Shown: one piece after another, positions 1-7,517 of the stretch | Position numbering within the stretch: the stretch's first letter is position 1 | Layout: each line of letters starts with the position of its first letter | Source of the DNA: JALYUA01 sp039931865 | Lineage (GTDB): Bacteria; Acidobacteriota; Thermoanaerobaculia; UBA5066; Gp7-AA6 | NCBI GenBank assembly: GCA_039931865.1 | Contig: JBDTRB010000076.1 | Location: 1-18,164 of the forward strand | Length of the DNA: 18,164 nt | Direction: 5' to 3' | Made by a program: the position numbers and the translations under genes | The notes under the pieces: model-generated | Told to the model about the DNA's origin: nothing | Databases searched by the model: none | The model's input: only the letters and a program-made list of their open reading frames with translations

Positions 1-24
1 GCCGTCGCCGCGCACGGCGACGGC
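1..24 (-). terminator. GC-rich hairpin downstream of the PCYCGC gene
   Basis: A perfect 10-bp inverted repeat (1-10 with 15-24, loop 11-14) lies 28 bases beyond the stop codon of the minus-strand gene that ends at 52. It could stop or protect that transcript. No U-tract can be judged because the window ends here, so the terminator role is inference. Confidence 0.35.
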
Positions 25-52
25 AGCTCGCGTAGTGAGCGGAGGCGACGGT
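20..52 (-). repeat. Dispersed repeat, left copy
   Basis: Read on the minus strand, this stretch starts within the TAA stop of the PCYCGC gene and begins ACCGTCGCCTCCGCTCACT. The same 19 bases occur on the plus strand at 18123-18141, directly after the dnaB stop codon, and similarity continues to about 29 of 33 bases. Two copies in inverted orientation, each just after a stop codon, point to a dispersed intergenic repeat family. Confidence 0.6.
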
Positions 53-564
53 TAGTTCCCCCGCCCCGTTGTCGGCGCGTGCCCATCCGTCTTGTGCAGC
101 GACTCGACCGTGAGCTCGACTTCCTCATCCGAGGCGCCCTCGTCCTTCAGCTTCGCCGCCATGAGGGCCTCGTGCTGGCAGATCCCGCAGCCGGCGGCGT
201 GCTCGTTCGTGAAGCAGGTCAGGAGCGTCTTGTGATGCTCCCTGGGGCTCTCCTTGCATTCGCAGAAGCAATGGATCCGGTCCATCGTGTCGGGGTACTT
301 CTTCGCCGCTGCGTAGGACTTCTTGACGTCCGGGTTGTCCCAGCTCGTGAACTTCGCGGGGTCGAGGACCGCGGCCCTCTCGAGGCACGCCGAGCAGGAG
401 TTCTGCTGGGCTGCGGCGGGTTTCGCCCCGGCGGCCGGCTTGGCGGCGGGGGCGCCGTGCTGGTGCTGGGCGTCGGCAAACGTCGAAAATGCCAGGAACG
501 AGACCATGGCGGCCGCGAGAAAAAGACCCGCACGGGAAGTCGATCCGTTGTGAATTCGGCGCAT
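52..564 (-). CDS. Exported cysteine-rich PCYCGC-motif family protein
   Basis: The product is 170 residues. It begins with a signal peptide: a basic N-terminus, a hydrophobic stretch at about 13-29 and a probable cleavage after Ala-Asp-Ala at 30-32. An Ala/Pro-rich linker at about 38-53 follows. The mature domain has Cys57-x2-Cys60, a Cys99-x-Cys101-x-Cys103 cluster in HCFCEC, Cys117, His122 and Cys126-x2-Cys129. This layout matches the PCYCGC-motif family, whose function is unknown; the family motif is varied here to HCFCEC. Eight cysteines plus histidines suggest metal binding or disulfides outside the cytoplasm, which is inference. There is no lipobox. The ATG at 564 has an SD GGAGG close upstream. 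It lies 65 bases after korB on the same strand and may be co-transcribed with it, although a GC-rich hairpin (about 610-624) sits in the gap. Confidence 0.8.
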   Translation of the reverse strand: MRRIHNGSTSRAGLFLAAAMVSFLAFSTFADAQHQHGAPAAKPAAGAKPAAAQQNSCSACLERAAVLDPAKFTSWDNPDVKKSYAAAKKYPDTMDRIHCFCECKESPREHHKTLLTCFTNEHAAGCGICQHEALMAAKLKDEGASDEEVELTVESLHKTDGHAPTTGRGN

Positions 565-629
565 GGATCCTCCGGAGGTTCAGAACCTCGGTTTGTATCG
601 AGTTGTTCCCCCGGCGCCCGGGGAAGCTC

Positions 630-1673
630 TCAGCGCAGTCCTTCCATGATCTGCGCCAGGGCTTCCGGGCCGGGCCGGGTCTGTTCGAGGGACATCGAGG
701 CGAGCGGCTGGTCCGGGAGCCCGAGCAGCGAGAGGAAGTCCTTCTTTTCGGGCTCGACGTAGATCAGCCCGGTCAGGAATTCTCCCTTCTCCTTGGCGTC
801 GTGCAGCAGCTCGTAAGCGGACGTCTTGTTCATGGCGTCATAGTCGGCGCGCAGCTTCTTCAGCCGGATGTGGGAACCGTCGTGCAGCGCGACGTCCTGG
901 GTCGTGCCCGGGTCGTAGTCGACGTGGATGTCTTCGAAGTAGGGGACGAATCCGATCTCCTGAATCGGGATCTCGTGGTCCTTGGCCCACTTGTACGACT
1001 TCGTCGAGCTCTCGTGGTTGTTGAACGTCACGCAGGGCGAGATCACGTCCAGCAGCGCAGTGCCGCGGTGGGCGATCGCCCCCTTCAAAAGCCCGAGCAG
1101 CTGCTTCATGTCTCCCGAGAACGAGCGGGCGACGTAACCGCAGCCGAGCTCGATCGCCATCGCGCACAGGTCGATCGCCGGCAGGTCGTTGACGACACCG
1201 CTCTTCAACTTCGACCCGAAATCGGCGGTGGCGGAGAACTGCCCCTTCGTCAGCCCGTACACGCCGTTGTTTTCGACGATGTAGATCATCGGCAGATTGC
1301 GCCGCAGGAGGTGGACGAACTGTCCGGCGCCGATCGAAGCCGTATCTCCGTCTCCGGAAACGCCGATCGTCAGGAGGTTGTGATTGGCGAGCATCGCCCC
1401 CGTCGCGACCGCCGGCATCCGCCCGTGGACGGCGTTGAAGCCGTGCCCCCGGTCGACGAAATAGGCGGTGGTCTTCGACGAGCAGCCGATCCCCGACATC
1501 TTGGCGACGTTGTGCGGAGTGACACCCATCTCGAAGAACGCCTGGGTGATCTGGCGCGTGATGACGTCGTGGCCGCAGCCGACGCACAGGGTGGACTTTC
1601 CGCCGCCGTACTCCTTGACCGAATGGCCGAGACGATTCACGGGGGTCGCTTTGGGCTCGACGGTCGAGGACAT
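630..1673 (-). CDS. korB: 2-oxoacid:ferredoxin oxidoreductase, beta subunit
   Basis: This 347-residue protein is the thiamine-diphosphate-binding half of a two-subunit 2-oxoacid (probably 2-oxoglutarate) ferredoxin oxidoreductase, which interconverts a 2-oxoacid plus CoA with an acyl-CoA, CO2 and reduced ferredoxin. CVGCGH at 30-35 is the family N-terminal motif, GDGD at 107-110 with NNGVYGLTKGQ at 135-145 is the TPP/Mg2+ motif, and Cys30, Cys33, Cys64 and Cys214 match the positions that hold the single [4Fe-4S] cluster in two-subunit enzymes. No separate ferredoxin domain is present. The ATG at 1673 overlaps the korA stop by one base (TGATG), so the two are translationally coupled. A GGGGAG sequence lies upstream as SD. 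Substrate choice between 2-oxoglutarate and other 2-oxoacids cannot be settled from sequence. Confidence 0.93.
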   Translation of the reverse strand: MSSTVEPKATPVNRLGHSVKEYGGGKSTLCVGCGHDVITRQITQAFFEMGVTPHNVAKMSGIGCSSKTTAYFVDRGHGFNAVHGRMPAVATGAMLANHNLLTIGVSGDGDTASIGAGQFVHLLRRNLPMIYIVENNGVYGLTKGQFSATADFGSKLKSGVVNDLPAIDLCAMAIELGCGYVARSFSGDMKQLLGLLKGAIAHRGTALLDVISPCVTFNNHESSTKSYKWAKDHEIPIQEIGFVPYFEDIHVDYDPGTTQDVALHDGSHIRLKKLRADYDAMNKTSAYELLHDAKEKGEFLTGLIYVEPEKKDFLSLLGLPDQPLASMSLEQTRPGPEALAQIMEGLR

Positions 1674-3520
1674 CAGCTCTTCTCCCCGGCCTCGATACCC
1701 TCGATCACCGTCTCGGCGTCGAGGGGGAAGCCATCGTAATGCCGAATGGATCGCAGCCGCGCCGCATCGGGCCCGACTTCGAGAGTCAGCAGCGAAAACA
1801 TCTGCCCGTCCCGGTTCTGGTCGACGACATAAATGCGCTCGTGCTGCGAAATGAACTGTTTCGTTTCGGGCGTCAGCGGCAGCGCGCGGATCCGCAGGCA
1901 ATCCGTCGCGAGCCCCTTGCGCGCGAGAATCGCCCGGGCTTCCTGCACGGCGAAGTCCGAGGACCCGTATTGGACGATCCCGATCCGTGAGCCCGCTCCT
2001 TCGATGACCGGCTTCGGGACGTGCAGGCGAGCGGTCTCGAATTTCCGGGAGAGCCGGTCCATGTTGTTCTTGTAGTCTTCGGGGCGCTCGGAATACGTCG
2101 CGCGCTCGGTGTGGCCCGAGCCCCGGGTGAAGTACGAGGCCGCCGGGTTGTCGATCGTTCCCGGGAGCGTGCGCCAGGGGATTCCGTCTCCGTCCACGTC
2201 GCGGTAACGGGCAAACTCCTTGTACTTCTGTATATGCGCGGCGAACTCCTCCGCGGTCCGGATCACCTTGCCCCGATCCACGCCCTTTTCCGGGTACGGG
2301 AACGGGTCCGCCATCCAGTTGTTCATCCCGAGGTCGAGGTCCATCATCACGAACACGGGCGTCTGAAACCGTTCGGCGAGATCGAACGCCACCATCGAGA
2401 GCGCGTAGCACTCCTCGACCGACGCCGGGATCACCAGGATGTGGAACGCGTCGCCCTGGGACAGGCAGTACGTCGAAAGGATGTCGCCCTGCATCGTGCG
2501 GGTCGGAAGCCCCGTCGAGGGGCCGACGCGCTGGACGTCGAAGATCACGGCCGGGATCTCGGCGTAGTAGCCGAGCCCCACGAATTCCGCCATCAGCGAG
2601 ATCCCGGGGCCGGAGGTCGTGGTCATCGACCGCGCGCCCGCCCACCCGGCTCCCAGGATCATCCCGGCCGCGGCCAGCTCGTCCTCCGCCTGCACGATGG
2701 CAAAGGTGGGCTTTCCGCTGACCGGGTCCTTGCGGTACTCGCGGCAGTAGTCGATCAACGATTCCGCAAGAGAAGAGGAGGGCGTGATCGGGTACCACGC
2801 CACCACACTCACGCCGGCGAGCATGCATCCGATCGCCGCGGCCGCGTTGCCGTCGATGATGACCTTGCCGGTCGTCTTGTCCATGCGCTCCAGGCGGTAG
2901 GGGTCGTCCTTCTTGAGGTTCTTTTCCGCCCAGTCGTAGCCGCCCTGAATCGCGGTCCAGTTGACCTCGATCGCCTTTTCCTTGCCATGGAACTGCTTGG
3001 ATAGCGCCTTTTGAATCTCCTCGCGGTCGACGTTCAGGAGCCACGCGGCGACGCCGACGTAAATCATATTGACGACGAGCCGGCGCAGCTTGCCGTCGTG
3101 GACGAGGTCGAGGACCAGCTTCGAAAAGGGGACGGCGTAGAAGTGCACGTCGCTGCGGAGGGTGTCGAGCTTCAGGTTTTCCTCGTAGATCACCGCCGCG
3201 CCCGGGTGGACCGTGCGCACGTCCTCGTGCGCGGTCTCCGGGTTCATGCAGATCAGGACGCCGACGTCCCGCCGCCGGGCGATGAAGCCCTCCTTCGAAG
3301 CCCGGATCGTGAACCAGGTGGGGAGCCCCTGGATGTTGGACGGAAAGAGGTTCTTTCCCGAGACCGGGATTCCCATCTGGAAGATCGCCCGCATGAGGAT
3401 GCTGTTCGAGGATTGGCTCCCGGACCCGTTCGCCGTCGCCACGTGGATCGAGAAGTCATTCACGACCGAGGGCCCGAGCGGCGCCTCCGAGGGGATCTTT
3501 TGTTCGAGGACAGCGCTCAC
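1673..3520 (-). CDS. korA: 2-oxoacid:ferredoxin oxidoreductase, fused gamma-alpha subunit
   Basis: This is the partner of korB. The N-terminal third is the gamma domain (starting near VVNDFSIHVATANGSGSQ), followed by the alpha domain with the YPITPSSS motif at about 243-250, as in two-subunit KorAB enzymes. Length is 615 residues from the GTG at 3520, or 622 from the ATG at 3541. I chose the GTG because AAGGAG stands exactly six bases before it (3527-3532), while the ATG has only a weak upstream match; both remain possible. Longer in-frame extensions run against the promoter region and lack family similarity. A probable extended -10 lies at 3567-3575. The gene is divergent from the S9 peptidase gene. 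KorAB links central carbon metabolism to ferredoxin; the direction in this organism is unknown. Confidence 0.92.
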   Translation of the reverse strand: MSAVLEQKIPSEAPLGPSVVNDFSIHVATANGSGSQSSNSILMRAIFQMGIPVSGKNLFPSNIQGLPTWFTIRASKEGFIARRRDVGVLICMNPETAHEDVRTVHPGAAVIYEENLKLDTLRSDVHFYAVPFSKLVLDLVHDGKLRRLVVNMIYVGVAAWLLNVDREEIQKALSKQFHGKEKAIEVNWTAIQGGYDWAEKNLKKDDPYRLERMDKTTGKVIIDGNAAAAIGCMLAGVSVVAWYPITPSSSLAESLIDYCREYRKDPVSGKPTFAIVQAEDELAAAGMILGAGWAGARSMTTTSGPGISLMAEFVGLGYYAEIPAVIFDVQRVGPSTGLPTRTMQGDILSTYCLSQGDAFHILVIPASVEECYALSMVAFDLAERFQTPVFVMMDLDLGMNNWMADPFPYPEKGVDRGKVIRTAEEFAAHIQKYKEFARYRDVDGDGIPWRTLPGTIDNPAASYFTRGSGHTERATYSERPEDYKNNMDRLSRKFETARLHVPKPVIEGAGSRIGIVQYGSSDFAVQEARAILARKGLATDCLRIRALPLTPETKQFISQHERIYVVDQNRDGQMFSLLTLEVGPDAARLRSIRHYDGFPLDAETVIEGIEAGEKS

Positions 3521-3526
3521 GGAGGA

Positions 3527-3532
3527 CTCCTT
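3527..3532 (-). promoter_or_regulatory. Ribosome binding site that favours the korA GTG start
   Basis: AAGGAG lies six bases upstream of an in-frame GTG (3518-3520) and inside the reading frame if translation starts at the ATG at 3541. The ideal spacing is the reason to prefer the GTG. Confidence 0.5.
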
Positions 3533-3566
3533 TTGTGACATTCCCGCGCTTTTTCGGGGAATCGGG

Positions 3567-3575
3567 ATGATAACA
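3567..3575 (-). promoter_or_regulatory. Probable extended -10 promoter of korAB
   Basis: On the minus strand the sequence reads TGTTATCAT, an extended -10 element (TGN plus TATCAT). It would start transcription near 3560, giving a leader of about 20-40 bases. No clear -35 box is seen, as is usual for extended -10 promoters. Confidence 0.4.
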
Positions 3576-3641
3576 AACAGTTCCCTCCCGACGCGTTTCG
3601 CCGGCCTGCTCGGTGCGCCGGCCTGCCGGGCGCGGCGCCCA

Positions 3642-3647
3642 TAGAAT
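3642..3647 (+). promoter_or_regulatory. Possible -10 box of the S9 peptidase gene
   Basis: TAGAAT is 18 bases before the ATG at 3666, with the SD GGAGG (3654-3658) between them. It would give a very short leader. No -35 box is evident. Confidence 0.3.
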
Positions 3648-3665
3648 CCCGGCGGAGGTTCACGC

Positions 3666-5765
3666 ATGACCGTTCGCTTCCGCAACCACGCCGTTGCCGT
3701 CGCCGCGTTCCTCGTCATCGGTACGGCCCCCGTCCCCGCGCGGCCGTTTCGCTTCGACGATCTCGCGCGCGTGCAGCGGGTTGGAAACTTCAGCCTTTCA
3801 CCGGATGGACAGTGGATCGCGTACGCGGTGGCGATCCCGGATGTGCTCGCGAACCGGTCCGCTTCCGCGATCTGGCTCGTTTCCACGGGAGGCGGACCGC
3901 CCCGGCGTCTCACGTCGGGAGAAAAATCGGACTCCGAGCCCGCGTTTTCGCCCGATGGGAAACGAATCGCGTTCCTGTCCAATCGCGACGGCGGCTCGCA
4001 GATCTGGCTGATGGACCTCGCCGGCGGCGACCCTCAGAGGGCGACGTCCTTTCCGACGGGAGTCAACGGATTCCAGTGGGTCGCGGACGGACGTTCCTTC
4101 GTGATCGCTTCGGACGTCTTCCCGGACTGCCACGACGTCTCCTGCCTCGAGCGGAAGGTGAAAGCGCGGGAAACCGCCACGGTCAAAGCGCGGGTCGCCG
4201 AGCGCCTGCTCTTCCGGCACTGGGACGTCTGGCAGGAAGGGCTGCGCACCCACCTCTGGAGGCTCGCTGCCGGCGCCGGAGAGGTGCCTGCAGCGGTCGA
4301 GCTGACGCCGGGCGAGGCGGACGCGCCTCCCTTTGCCGTCGGCGGCGGCGAGGACTACGACGCCTCGCCGGACGGGAAGGATTTCGTTTACGCCTCGAAT
4401 CCCGACCGCGTGCTGGCGACGTCCACGAACTCCGACCTGTGGCTGGCGCCTCTCGCGGGTGGCGGCAGGTCCGCGAACCTGACCGGCTCGAATCCGGCAT
4501 TCGACGGTTCGCCCCGATTCTCGCCCGACGGGAAGTGGATCGCGTATCGCGCGCAGAAAAGGGCGGGGGTCGAGTCGGACCGCTTCACGCTGATGCTCCT
4601 CGACCGCGCGACGGCGCGCTCCCGCGAGCTGACTGCCGGATTCGACAACTGGGTCGAGGAATTCAACTGGGCCCCGGACTCCCGCGCGATTTATTTCAAA
4701 TCGACGGTCCGGGCGCACGGCGCCATCTTCAAAGTCGGTTTCGATGGAGCCGCCCCGCAGCTTCTCTGGACGGGAGGAGCTCCGGCGCACCTGAAGGCGT
4801 CGCGCGACGGCCGGAGGCTGTTCTTTCAGGCGAGCTTCGCGACACGCGCGCCGGAGATCTTTTCTTTAGACGCCGCGGGCGGGAAAGCCGCCGCGGCTCT
4901 GACGCACACCAACGACGCGTTCTGGGCCGAGGGGTCCTTCGGTATGAACGCCGTGGAACGGTGGGTCCCCGCGGCCGACGGCGCGAAGCTGCATGGCTGG
5001 CTAGTCCTGCCGCCGGGATTCGATCCTTCCCGGAAGTACCCGGCAGTCCTCCTGATCCACGGCGGCCCGCAGGGCGTCTGGGCGGACGGCTGGTCGACGC
5101 GGTGGAACCCGCAGGTCTTCGCCGGGTACGGCTACGTCGTGTATGCGGCCAATCCGCGGGGGTCGACGTCCTTCGGACAGAAGTTCGTCGACGAGATCTC
5201 GGGCGACTGGGGCGGCAAAGCCTATGACGACCTGATGCGCCAGACGGACGACCTGGTGTCGCTACCCTATGTCGACAAATCGAAGATCGGCGCTGCGGGC
5301 GGGTCCTACGGCGGGTGGATGGTGGACTGGCTGATGGGCCACACCGACCGCTTCGCCGCATACGTCTCTCACGACGGCGTGTTCAACACGGCGGCCATGG
5401 CCCTGGAAACCGAGGAGCTCTGGTTTCCCCGCGCGGAATTCGGCGGCTGGCCGTGGAGCTCGGATCTTTACGAAAAGTGGAACCCCTCGCTGTTCGTCGA
5501 CAGGTTCCGGACTCCCACGCTCGTCATCACGAGCGAGAAAGACTTCCGCGTTCCGTTCGGGCAGGGACTCCAGCTCTTCACGGCTCTTCAGTTGAAGAAC
5601 GTCCCCTCCAAGCTGCTGATGTTTCCGGATGAGGGCCACTGGGTGTTGAAACCGGGCAACTCGCGGCTGTGGCACGCGACCGTAATGGACTGGCTGCACC
5701 GGTATCTCGGCGGCGCTGACGGAGATGAGAAGGCTCTGGAGACGGCGTACTCGATCGCGAAATGA
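3666..5765 (+). CDS. Secreted S9-family prolyl oligopeptidase (dipeptidyl-peptidase type)
   Basis: The 699-residue product begins with a signal peptide (hydrophobic residues about 9-20, probable cleavage near Ala25), so it acts in the periplasm or outside. Residues about 30-420 hold WD40-like/PD40 propeller repeats with the typical FSPDG and LSPDG motifs. Residues about 435-690 form the alpha/beta hydrolase domain with the oxyanion motif HGGP (465-468), the nucleophile Ser547 in GGSYGG, Asp626 and His658 in EGHW, a complete catalytic triad. Such enzymes cleave short peptides, often dipeptides, for peptide scavenging. The length is normal for the DPP5/acylaminoacyl-peptidase-like group. The ATG at 3666 follows GGAGG with seven bases between. 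The gene stands alone, divergent from korA and convergent with the Ycf46-like ATPase gene. Exact specificity is not readable from sequence. Confidence 0.93.
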   Translation: MTVRFRNHAVAVAAFLVIGTAPVPARPFRFDDLARVQRVGNFSLSPDGQWIAYAVAIPDVLANRSASAIWLVSTGGGPPRRLTSGEKSDSEPAFSPDGKRIAFLSNRDGGSQIWLMDLAGGDPQRATSFPTGVNGFQWVADGRSFVIASDVFPDCHDVSCLERKVKARETATVKARVAERLLFRHWDVWQEGLRTHLWRLAAGAGEVPAAVELTPGEADAPPFAVGGGEDYDASPDGKDFVYASNPDRVLATSTNSDLWLAPLAGGGRSANLTGSNPAFDGSPRFSPDGKWIAYRAQKRAGVESDRFTLMLLDRATARSRELTAGFDNWVEEFNWAPDSRAIYFKSTVRAHGAIFKVGFDGAAPQLLWTGGAPAHLKASRDGRRLFFQASFATRAPEIFSLDAAGGKAAAALTHTNDAFWAEGSFGMNAVERWVPAADGAKLHGWLVLPPGFDPSRKYPAVLLIHGGPQGVWADGWSTRWNPQVFAGYGYVVYAANPRGSTSFGQKFVDEISGDWGGKAYDDLMRQTDDLVSLPYVDKSKIGAAGGSYGGWMVDWLMGHTDRFAAYVSHDGVFNTAAMALETEELWFPRAEFGGWPWSSDLYEKWNPSLFVDRFRTPTLVITSEKDFRVPFGQGLQLFTALQLKNVPSKLLMFPDEGHWVLKPGNSRLWHATVMDWLHRYLGGADGDEKALETAYSIAK

Positions 5766-5769
5766 GGGT

Positions 5770-5787
5770 CCGGTGCGCCGTCACCGG
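5770..5787 (+). terminator. Hairpin just after the S9 peptidase stop codon
   Basis: CCGGTG and CACCGG form a 6-bp stem with a six-base loop, four bases after the stop codon. No U-tract follows, so intrinsic termination is uncertain. A second hairpin with a 6-bp GGGGGC stem lies at 5893-5907. Confidence 0.25.
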
Positions 5788-5832
5788 GAGGCCCGCAGGC
5801 AACCACTGAGCCGCTAGCAGCCGTCGGGGCGC

Positions 5833-5859
5833 GGTCAGGGCCCGTCAGGCCGGTCAGGG
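5833..5859. repeat. Three short GTCAGG direct repeats
   Basis: GGTCAGGG (5833-5840), CGTCAGGC (5843-5850) and GGTCAGGG (5852-5859) are three near-copies with 9-10 base spacing in the convergent intergenic region. Function is unknown and the repeats may be chance in GC-rich DNA. Confidence 0.35.
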
Positions 5860-5918
5860 TGAGAGCTTGAGTCCAGGCTGACTTCGTCCAAAGGGGGCGC
5901 CGCCCCCGGTACTTCTTC

Positions 5919-5967
5919 GATTCCCGATTCCCGATTCCCGATTCCCGATTCCCGATTCCCGATTCCC
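5919..5967 (-). repeat. Heptad array GATTCCC x7 (minus strand GGGAATC), G-quadruplex-capable
   Basis: There are seven perfect contiguous copies of GATTCCC. On the minus strand this is seven GGG runs separated by the four bases AATC, which satisfies the usual G3-loop-G3 rule for a quadruplex. GGGNATC heptads that fold into quadruplexes are known as intergenic repeats in Xanthomonas and Nostoc. The array is downstream of both convergent genes, and the G-rich strand would be the RNA strand for the ATPase transcript. A second array lies at 16502-16536. Confidence 0.9.
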
Positions 5968-5982
5968 CGCGATTTCTTCGCG
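5968..5982 (-). terminator. Small hairpin between the ATPase stop codon and the heptad array
   Basis: CGCGA and TCGCG form a 5-bp stem with a five-base loop, seven bases after the stop codon of the minus-strand ATPase gene. The GGGAATC array follows it directly in that transcript. Termination by the hairpin plus G-rich array is only a possibility. Confidence 0.25.
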
Positions 5983-5988
5983 AAGCGG

Positions 5989-7506
5989 CTAGCTCGCCGC
6001 TTCGGCCGGAACGCAGCGCTCCGCCGCCCACGCGCGCAGCGCCGCGATCTGCTCGCCGCGGACGACTGAGAGCGGGCGCGTCGACCGCAGGGCGACCAGG
6101 ATGTTCGTGGTGTCGAGCGCCGACCCCGTGCCGCGCGAGTCATAGATCGCCGACACGATGACCTGCTCGATCTCGGCGCCCGAGTAACCGCCGGACTCGG
6201 CGGCCAGCCGGCCGAGGTCGAACTTCTTCGGGTCCTCGCCGCGCGAGGCGAGATGGAGCGAGAAGATCTCGGAGCGGGCCGCGGGACCCGGCAGATCCAC
6301 GAAAAAGACCTCGTCGAAACGGCCCTTGCGCATCATCTCGGGCGGCAGCTCTTCGACGGAGTTTGCCGTTGCGATCATGAAGACCCGGGCGCTTCTCTCC
6401 TGCATCCACGTGAGCATCGCCGCGACGAGCCGCTTCGAGACCCCGCCGTCGGACTCGGACGAGCGGGAGGACGCGAAGGCCTTCTCGATCTCGTCGATCC
6501 ACAGCACGCAGGGGGCCATCCGCTCGACCCGCTTCAGGGCGTCACGGAGGTTCCGCTCCGACTCGCCGATATAGGGCGCCAGCAGCCTTCCGGCGTCGAG
6601 CGCGAGCAGCGGAAGCCCCCACGACGCGGCGACCGCCTTCGCGGCCAGGCTTTTGCCGCAGCCCTGCACGCCGAGAATGAGCAGCCCTCGCGGCGGATCG
6701 AGCGGCCTGGCGCCGGGCGCCGGCAGGAACCCGACCTTGCGCGACGCGATCCACTTCTTCAGGCGCGCGAGGCCTCCGACGGATTCGAGGCCCTGTGGGG
6801 ACGGAAAAAACTGGAGAAGCCCTCCCGTCTCGACGAGAGTCTTCTTACTCTCGCGGATCCGTGGCCGGTCCGCCGCTGTCAAAGCGTCGTCCTCCACGAT
6901 CGCTCGAGCGAGGGCGCGTTCGGCCTCGAAAGCGGTGAGCCCCTGAAGGTCCGTCACCAGGCCGTCGATGTCCTCGGGGCTCAAAGCGATCCGGACCTGT
7001 TTCCCGTGGCGGCGGATCGTCTCCGACACCAGCTGGCGCAGATCGTCCGGTCCCGGGAGCGCGAACTCGAAGCGGATCCCGAGCTCGTCGAGCTCCGCGC
7101 GGGCCGGGAGCGCCGGCCCCACGAGCACCAGCGTGCGCGCCGAGCCCGAGAACTCCTGAGCGGCTTCGCGGAGCGTGCGGAGAGTGGTCGCGTTGTCGAG
7201 GTGCGCCTGCGGATCCTTCAGGAGCCACACTCCGTCGCCGGTCGCCGTGCGGATCTGCCTCAGGGCCCACGCCAGGTCGCAGCTCTTCGCCTGGTCGACG
7301 GGGTGGCATGGAGAAAGCCCGCTCGCCGCGCTCCAGGTCGAGACCGGCAGCGAGAGCTCGGCGGCCACGCCGCGGACGAGCGATTCGAAGCGCTTCTCCT
7401 CCACCGTCTCGCAGAGGACGAGCGGGTTCTTCGATCGGAAGAGCGCGGCGAGATCTCGGGCGGGAAGATCCAAGTGGAACGAGTTTAAGGGATGGGCTCC
7501 TCTCAT
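5989..7506 (-). CDS. Ycf46-like AAA ATPase
   Basis: The product is 505 residues. The C-terminal half is a complete AAA module: Walker A GVQGCGKS at 279-286, Walker B VLWIDE at 334-339, a sensor-1 TAN at 380-382, RKGRFD at 393-398 with candidate arginine fingers, and a lid domain with GYSGAEIE at about 440-447. The N-terminal part (about 25-230) is a degenerate NTPase-like domain with the ETVEEKRFESLV segment seen in Ycf46 proteins. Ycf46 is known from algal plastids and cyanobacteria, where it is linked to carbon-uptake and photosynthesis regulation; related genes occur in many bacteria without a known role. The ATG at 7506 has no SD. It is divergent from the receptor gene with 11 bp between the two start codons. 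Which protein or complex it remodels cannot be told. Confidence 0.85.
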   Translation of the reverse strand: MRGAHPLNSFHLDLPARDLAALFRSKNPLVLCETVEEKRFESLVRGVAAELSLPVSTWSAASGLSPCHPVDQAKSCDLAWALRQIRTATGDGVWLLKDPQAHLDNATTLRTLREAAQEFSGSARTLVLVGPALPARAELDELGIRFEFALPGPDDLRQLVSETIRRHGKQVRIALSPEDIDGLVTDLQGLTAFEAERALARAIVEDDALTAADRPRIRESKKTLVETGGLLQFFPSPQGLESVGGLARLKKWIASRKVGFLPAPGARPLDPPRGLLILGVQGCGKSLAAKAVAASWGLPLLALDAGRLLAPYIGESERNLRDALKRVERMAPCVLWIDEIEKAFASSRSSESDGGVSKRLVAAMLTWMQERSARVFMIATANSVEELPPEMMRKGRFDEVFFVDLPGPAARSEIFSLHLASRGEDPKKFDLGRLAAESGGYSGAEIEQVIVSAIYDSRGTGSALDTTNILVALRSTRPLSVVRGEQIAALRAWAAERCVPAEAAS

Positions 7507-7511
7507 ACACT
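7506..7511 (+). promoter_or_regulatory. Probable -10 box for a leaderless transcript
   Basis: TACACT ends exactly six bases before the ATG at 7518. A start site at the A of the ATG would follow, giving a leaderless mRNA. The same spacing occurs at 14677-14682 and 15194-15199. The box overlaps the start codon of the divergent ATPase gene. Confidence 0.45.
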
Positions 7512-7517
7512 CAAGGG

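Noticed and set aside
608..624. Terminator between korB and the PCYCGC gene
   Set aside because: The GC palindrome can form a 6-bp stem but no U-tract follows, and the short same-strand gap fits co-transcription equally well.
489..1739. Long plus-strand ORF of 416 codons opposite korB
   Set aside because: It is antisense to a clearly conserved gene and its translation is low-complexity Arg/Val/Asp-rich, as expected from the complement of GC-rich coding DNA.
1673..3044. Extension of the korB frame upstream to 3044
   Set aside because: The upstream part is an out-of-frame shadow of korA; the korB domain starts at the ATG that overlaps the korA stop.
3542..3982. N-terminal extension of korA to 3982
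   Set aside because: It runs over the korA promoter and into the divergent S9 peptidase gene, and the extension has no resemblance to the family.
5919..5967. CRISPR array
   Set aside because: The units are seven bases, contiguous and without spacers; this is a simple tandem repeat.
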